Positions 6,005-9,427 of a DNA stretch of 9,427 bases are shown here, one piece after another. Position 1 is the first letter of the stretch. Every line of letters starts with the position of its first letter. The notes beneath the pieces are model-generated. The model ran no database searches. It saw only the letters and a program-made list of their open reading frames with translations, and was not told the origin of the DNA. Origin of the DNA: an uncultured Treponema sp. (GTDB lineage: Bacteria; Spirochaetota; Spirochaetia; Treponematales; Treponemataceae); assembly GCA_934699065.1 (NCBI GenBank), contig CAKUWD010000113.1, positions 1 to 9,427 of the forward strand, written 5' to 3'. A program made the translations under genes and the position numbers.

Positions 6005-7540
6005 GTGAACATATTAACGAAATTTAAGGAAACCGTAATTTCCGTTCTTCCTGTAATGATAATAGTTCTGTTTCTGGGGCTGTTTGTCGTACATCTGGAC
6101 AGACTTTTACTGGTACGTTTTTTTGTCGGCGGTATCTTTCTTATAATCGGTTTAACAATATTTCTTCTTGGCGTTGATCTTGGTATTCAGCCAATGGGAG
6201 AAAGATGTGGCGCAGAACTTACAAAAAAACGTTCTCTTACATTGCTTTTAATTTCGGCCTTTATCATCGGTTTTGTTGTAACGGCTGCAGAACCTGACAT
6301 TCAAGTTTTTGGAGATCAGGTAAAATCTATTTTCAGCTTTGTAAACAAAACGACACTTACATTTGTAATTGCCGGAGGAGTTGGACTTTTCATTACACTT
6401 GGTCTTTTAAGAATTGTACTTAATTTATCCCTAAAAAAGACCTTACTTGTATCGTATGCAATCCTATTTGCTGCTTCATTTTTTGCACCCGACAGTTTTA
6501 TCGGCATCGGATTTGATTCCGGCGGAGCGACTACAGGACCTATGACAGTTCCTTTTATTATGGCTCTTGGGCTTGGAGTTTCTTCTGTTCGTTCTGATAA
6601 TGATAACAGTTTTGGACTTACTGGAATCTGTTCAGTTGGACCAGTTTTTGCAGTTATTGTTTACTCAATTCTGTTAAAAACAAATGGCGCTTTTGAAGGA
6701 AGCCAGCAGCTGATCCAAAACTCAACAGAAGCAGAACTCATTATTTCCGGCTCTATATTTGCACAGATTTTTAAGCCATTCAGTCAGGTAATTGGTTCAG
6801 TAATTCATGAATCTCTTATTTCTATTTTACCTTTATTTGGACTTTTTATTATTTTTCAAATCTTACTTTTAAAGATGACTAAACGACAGGTTGCAAGAAT
6901 CGTAATCGGTTTTATCTATGCTTTCGTAGGTCTAACAATATTCCTGATAGGAGTAAACGGCGGCTTTATGCAGGCTGGTTCTGCATTGGGAAAAGTTCTT
7001 GGTGCGAATGCTATAACAAAAGGCGGAATCTGGTTTGGACTTCTTATAGCTACAGGGCTTATTCTTGGAGCAATCATTGTCTGTGCTGAACCAGCAGTAT
7101 GGGTACTAAGTGAACAGGTAGAACATGTCAGCGGCGGTACAATAAAAAGAAAGCTGCTGCTTGTTTTCCTTTCAATAGGAACAGCAATTGCCATCGGGCT
7201 TTCTATGCTTCGTGCAGTTTACGGCTTCAATTTAAAATATATTCTGATTCCAGGTTATCTGCTTTCAATGCTGCTTATGATTTTTTGCCCATCACTATTT
7301 ACAGGAATTGCGTTTGATTCCGGCGGCGTTGCTTCAGGACCTCTTACATCAACTTTTGTGCTTTCATTTACACTTGGTGCGGCAAGTTATAGCGGAAATA
7401 ATGATTCTTTTGGAGTAATTGCACTTGTTGCAATGATGCCGTTAATCGCAATTCAGATAATGGGAATTATTTATAAATTTGAAAGTAATCGAAATCAAAA
7501 GAAATCTGATATTTCTATAGAAGGAGAAGCAAATGTATAA
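6005..7540 (+). CDS. DUF1538-type multi-pass membrane protein, two homologous halves
   Basis: This 511-residue integral membrane protein has roughly 12-14 hydrophobic segments. I recognise the DUF1538 family, whose substrate and mechanism I do not know; transport is inferred from topology. It is a direct duplication: TVISVLPVMII (10-20) pairs with ESLISILPLF (269-278), GLTIFLLGVDLG (49-60) with GLTIFLIGVNGG (309-320), AAEPDIQVFGDQV (94-106) with CAEPAVWVLSEQV (360-372), FDSGGATTGPMTVPF (170-184) with FDSGGVASGPLTSTF (437-451), and DNDNSFG (198-204) with SGNNDSFG (463-470). The Gly-rich FDSGG loops interrupting membrane segments resemble re-entrant substrate sites. The start is GTG with AAGGA (5993-5997) 7 nt upstream; no ATG fits. 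It lies 21 nt after pyk and overlaps the PII gene by 8 nt. Homologues are, as I recall, often next to PII genes. Confidence 0.85.
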   Translation: MNILTKFKETVISVLPVMIIVLFLGLFVVHLDRLLLVRFFVGGIFLIIGLTIFLLGVDLGIQPMGERCGAELTKKRSLTLLLISAFIIGFVVTAAEPDIQVFGDQVKSIFSFVNKTTLTFVIAGGVGLFITLGLLRIVLNLSLKKTLLVSYAILFAASFFAPDSFIGIGFDSGGATTGPMTVPFIMALGLGVSSVRSDNDNSFGLTGICSVGPVFAVIVYSILLKTNGAFEGSQQLIQNSTEAELIISGSIFAQIFKPFSQVIGSVIHESLISILPLFGLFIIFQILLLKMTKRQVARIVIGFIYAFVGLTIFLIGVNGGFMQAGSALGKVLGANAITKGGIWFGLLIATGLILGAIIVCAEPAVWVLSEQVEHVSGGTIKRKLLLVFLSIGTAIAIGLSMLRAVYGFNLKYILIPGYLLSMLLMIFCPSLFTGIAFDSGGVASGPLTSTFVLSFTLGAASYSGNNDSFGVIALVAMMPLIAIQIMGIIYKFESNRNQKKSDISIEGEANV

Positions 7541-8192
7541 AGCAATAGTATCCATTGTACCTCAGAATACCGGCGATATTATAACAACTGCTGCCAGAAA
7601 TGCGGGAGCTGGTGGAGGAACTATTCTTTTAGGTAAAGGAGCATCAGAAAGTGGAGTCCTTCATCTTTTAGGCTTAGGAGATACGACAAAGGAAATTACA
7701 CTCAATATTGTTCCAGAAGAAATTGCAGAAAATATTTTTCAGGCAATAATACAAGCTACAGAAGACAAGAAAGCGCAGCTAGGAATTTTATTTAAGCTCA
7801 ACGTGGAAGATTTTCTGAAAGCTGGATCGGACAAAAAGAATAATGAGAATACTCTTAATCAAGGAGATAACAATATGGAAAAATCATATCAGGTAATACA
7901 TGTAATCGTAAATAAAGGATATGCAGAAGATGTAATGGCAGCTGCCAGAAAAGCAGGAGCCGGAGGCGGAACAATTCTTTCTGCAAGAGGCACCGCAAAA
8001 GAAGGTGACGCTAAATTCTTTGGCAGTGACATCGTTCCAGAAAAAGATATGCTTATTATTCTTGTTCCAGGAGACCAGAAGGAATCAATAATGAATTCAA
8101 TAAAGGAATTGCCATGCCTTCAAAAATCCGGAGCTGGAATCGTTTATTGCACAGAAGCAGAAGATTTTACGGTATTGGGCAGTAAAAACTAA
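7533..8192 (+). CDS. Tandem PII-like (GlnB-superfamily) protein, two fused domains
   Basis: This 219-residue protein contains two PII-like ferredoxin-fold domains, at residues 1-98 and 115-219, joined by a polar linker rich in Asp, Asn and Lys (99-114). Both share A-x-x-A-x-x-A-A-R-x-A-G-A-G-G-G-T-I-L (ARNAGAGGGTIL at 21-32; ARKAGAGGGTIL at 138-149), and each ends like PII (GILFKLNVEDF; GIVYCTEAEDF). PII trimers normally bind ATP/ADP and 2-oxoglutarate and control transporters and enzymes through the T-loop. Here the loops are short or different and the Y-K/R-G-A-E-Y uridylylation motif is absent, so UMP modification is not expected. The second domain has an RGTAKEG loop and a FFG-x-x-I-x-P-E-K strand typical of a PII-like subgroup. 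The start ATG lies 8 nt inside the DUF1538 gene, with AAGGAG upstream, so translation is coupled and the membrane protein is the likely partner. Confidence 0.85.
   Translation: MYKAIVSIVPQNTGDIITTAARNAGAGGGTILLGKGASESGVLHLLGLGDTTKEITLNIVPEEIAENIFQAIIQATEDKKAQLGILFKLNVEDFLKAGSDKKNNENTLNQGDNNMEKSYQVIHVIVNKGYAEDVMAAARKAGAGGGTILSARGTAKEGDAKFFGSDIVPEKDMLIILVPGDQKESIMNSIKELPCLQKSGAGIVYCTEAEDFTVLGSKN
7861..7877 (+). promoter_or_regulatory. Internal ribosome binding site and ATG before the second PII domain
   Basis: AAGGAG (7861-7866) is followed 8 nt later by an in-frame ATG (7875-7877), exactly at the boundary of linker and second PII-like domain (Met115). Initiation here would give a free 105-residue PII-like protein. 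The site is as good as that of any gene in the window and better than that of pyk. Confidence 0.6.
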
Positions 8193-8202
8193 TCTTCATT
8201 TT

Positions 8203-8403
8203 TTAGCATGTAAAAAAAGCTTGCAAAAGCTGCCCCTGTTCTGCTTCGCTTGTAACAACAAGCCTCGTTCCTTTCAGTCGCGCAAGATCATTGCTCTGAC
8301 CTGTAGTCTTTTTCATAAAAGTCTCTACTCCCGTGTTGCAGGCATAGTCACCCATAAGCTGAAGAGTTACATAAAAAATGTTATGGTAATCTCGCTTAAA
8401 TCC
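8203..8403 (-). pseudogene. Decayed fragment of phage D5-family DNA primase/helicase
   Basis: Read on the minus strand, this frame holds LQLMGDYACNTGVETFMKK, then NDLARLKGTRLVVTSEAEQG. That is the stretch after Walker A in phage/plasmid P4/D5-type primase-helicases (SF3 family), normally L-x-G-D-Y-A-x-x-x-x-x-E-T-F then N-D-L/I-A-R-L-x-G-x-R-L-V-x-x-S-E-x-E-x-G. The recognisable core is 8230-8355. Upstream, the G-K-S/T Walker A loop is not found and the frame is closed by TAA at 8404-8406; downstream, similarity stops after Gly-Gln and the frame ends at 8203-8205. Only about 65 codons of a normally 500-800-residue protein remain, and no start or ribosome site is evident. It lies just behind the tRNA-Lys gene, a usual phage integration target, so it looks like a prophage scar. 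Confidence 0.75.
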
Positions 8404-8420
8404 TTATGACATAACGATTT

Positions 8421-8456
8421 AAACAAAAAAAAAGGTCTTCTGAACCAGAAGACCTT
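8421..8456 (-). terminator. Intrinsic terminator of tRNA-Lys
   Basis: On the minus strand AAGGTCTTCT and AGAAGACCTT (8447-8456 and 8432-8441) form a perfect 10-bp stem, 11 if the inner G-C pair closes the loop. A run of T residues follows, interrupted once by G (8421-8431). The hairpin starts 4 nt after the tRNA 3' end. Confidence 0.92.
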
Positions 8457-8460
8457 ATTC

Positions 8461-8533
8461 TGAGCTATACTGGATTCGAACCAGTGACCCACGCCTTAAA
8501 AGGGCGTTGCTCTACCTACTGAGCTAATAGCCC
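8461..8533 (-). tRNA. tRNA-Lys (anticodon TTT)
   Basis: The minus strand reads as a full 73-nt cloverleaf. The acceptor arm GGGCTAT pairs with ATAGCTC (one G-T pair at position 2) with A as discriminator base. The D arm contains TAGCTCAGTAGGTAGAGC. The anticodon stem ACGCC/GGCGT closes the loop CTTTTAA, giving anticodon TTT. The T arm is CTGGTTCGAATCCAG. CCA is not encoded. It decodes AAA and AAG codons. It has a strong promoter and its own terminator. Confidence 0.97.
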
Positions 8534-8557
8534 ATCCATTCTTGCGAATGTTTTAAT

Positions 8558-8586
8558 AATATAAAGATTTTTTAGATACTTGTCAA
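8558..8586 (-). promoter_or_regulatory. Promoter of tRNA-Lys
   Basis: On the minus strand TTGACA (8581-8586) is a full -35 match and TATATT (8558-8563) matches 5/6 of the -10, with a 17-nt spacer. Transcription would start about 17 nt before the tRNA 5' end. The -35 lies 20 nt after the PAP2 stop codon, and no terminator is visible between them. Confidence 0.85.
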
Positions 8587-8605
8587 TAGCTGATAAGCTC
8601 TTTTA

Positions 8606-9427
8606 TTAAAATTTATATGTAATTGTAAAACCGGCCGGAGATAATGAAGGCTGAGGAACGCCAGGTCTTCTTTCCTTTTTGTCTCCACCAATCAGGGTAT
8701 GAAGATAAGGAACAAGGATTCCACAAGTTGTACCAATCACAGCTCCTACAAGAACATCAGTTAAAAAATGATTCCCACTTGCCATTCTAAGTCCACCAGT
8801 TACTGCTGCAAGCGCAAAAGATACTCCGGCAACCGCATACTTCCAGTTTGAATCAGGATAGCAGCTGCAATAAACCATTGTAGTAAAAGCCGCAGCTGCA
8901 AAAGCCAGTGTAGTATGGCCGGAAGGGAAAGAACAATTCCAGTCTCCATCTGCAAGCTTATCCTGAGGATAGCCGTCAAAATACATATATGGACGGGTAC
9001 GATAAACAAGCAGTTTAGCCCATTCTTTTAGTCCGTTGGCGATAAGCATAGTTTCTACATACATTGTTCCGATTGTAAGCCATTCGCTGCTGGGCATTAT
9101 GGCAAAAATTGCCGGAGTCGCAATTGCAAGAGCCATAGTTCCAGTTCCAGCAATATGCAGCGGCTTACTGTAAGGACGCATAAAAATCTGTTCAAAAGAA
9201 GGAATATCTGCCTTATTCAAAGAAGCAGGATTAAAATCATTTTTTTTGATATGAACAAGTTTGTCGCATACAAGAGCAGAACCAGAAAGTGTTAAACCGA
9301 GTCCAAGTTGAATACCATCACTTACAGGATTCAGAGAAAACGGCTGCACATAATCATTTGTTGCAGAAAAAAGACCTGTTCTTCCAGCACATAGAAAAAT
9401 ACAGGCAGAGGCTAATAAAGCTTTTAT
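8606..9427 (-). CDS. PAP2-family (type 2 phosphatidic acid phosphatase) exported protein, 5' end outside the window
   Basis: The frame is open to the window edge, giving 273 visible codons; numbering is from the first. The three PAP2 motifs are complete: K138-x6-R145-P146 (KLLVYRTRP), P168-S-G-H171 (FPSGHTTLAF), and R214-x5-H220-x3-D224 (RMASGNHFLTD). The family removes phosphate from lipid phosphates such as phosphatidic acid or undecaprenyl diphosphate at the membrane's outer face. The first visible residues, KALLASACIFLCA followed by a possible cleavage site near LFSA, look like the end of a signal peptide, so a start at the GTG (9347-9349) would wrongly cut it off. Several hydrophobic helices follow. 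The protein ends with AGFTITYKF, a short aromatic end that recalls an outer-membrane signal but is weak evidence. The substrate is unknown. Confidence 0.9.
   Translation of the reverse strand: MKALLASACIFLCAGRTGLFSATNDYVQPFSLNPVSDGIQLGLGLTLSGSALVCDKLVHIKKNDFNPASLNKADIPSFEQIFMRPYSKPLHIAGTGTMALAIATPAIFAIMPSSEWLTIGTMYVETMLIANGLKEWAKLLVYRTRPYMYFDGYPQDKLADGDWNCSFPSGHTTLAFAAAAFTTMVYCSCYPDSNWKYAVAGVSFALAAVTGGLRMASGNHFLTDVLVGAVIGTTCGILVPYLHTLIGGDKKERRPGVPQPSLSPAGFTITYKF

Noticed and set aside
8221..8409. Plus-strand frame of 62 codons after the PII gene
   Set aside because: It starts at TTG without a ribosome site and is the shadow of the D5 primase fragment on the opposite strand, which has clear family motifs.
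8193..8460. att-site repeat of the tRNA-Lys 3' end
   Set aside because: No second copy of the T-arm sequence or of the tRNA 3' end was found by eye in the window, so the integration boundary cannot be defined.
1..9427. CRISPR array, insertion sequence with terminal repeats, or rRNA
   Set aside because: No regularly spaced repeats, complete transposase, terminal inverted repeats or rRNA-like sequence were seen.

Overview
The window looks like a low-GC bacterial chromosome segment. It is most likely from a host-associated or rumen/gut spirochaete of the Treponema type. That placement is inferred from the general look of the arginyl-tRNA synthetase, the exported PAP2 protein and the codon choice; no database was searched. 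Promoters with TTGACA/TATAAT-like boxes, strong Shine-Dalgarno sites and clean intrinsic terminators can be read directly.

There are three blocks. (1) Positions 1-2661, all on the minus strand: argS with its own promoter and intrinsic terminator, then a TetR-family repressor gene that overlaps (ATGA) the start of a flavodoxin-fold NAD(P)H/FMN oxidoreductase cut by the left edge. A perfect 16-bp inverted repeat over the tetR promoter is a likely auto-operator. (2) Positions about 2662-8192, plus strand. A short relic-like stretch ends in a 57-codon ORF resembling the tail of Rpn/PD-(D/E)XK transposase-like proteins, followed by a GNRA hairpin and a strong terminator. A near-consensus promoter then leads into a small predicted exported protein and an apparent operon: EIIA-like PTS domain protein, long pyruvate kinase, two-fold-repeat DUF1538-type membrane protein, and a fusion of two PII-like domains. 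(3) Positions 8203-9427, minus strand: a decayed fragment of a phage D5-family primase/helicase, tRNA-Lys(TTT) with its own promoter and terminator, and a PAP2-family phosphatase with a signal peptide that runs off the right edge.

The most interesting region is 3212-8192. The gene set joins a phosphoenolpyruvate-consuming enzyme, a PTS-type phosphoryl acceptor domain, an uncharacterised multi-pass membrane protein and PII-type sensor domains under tight spacing (14 nt, 21 nt, then an 8-nt overlap). I read it as a possible carbon/nitrogen-status-controlled transport module; the function is inference. Two details stand out. The PII fusion keeps a full Shine-Dalgarno site and ATG in front of its second domain, so one gene may make two proteins. 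The pyruvate kinase has a C-terminal swivel-like domain without the usual T-S-H phosphohistidine motif.
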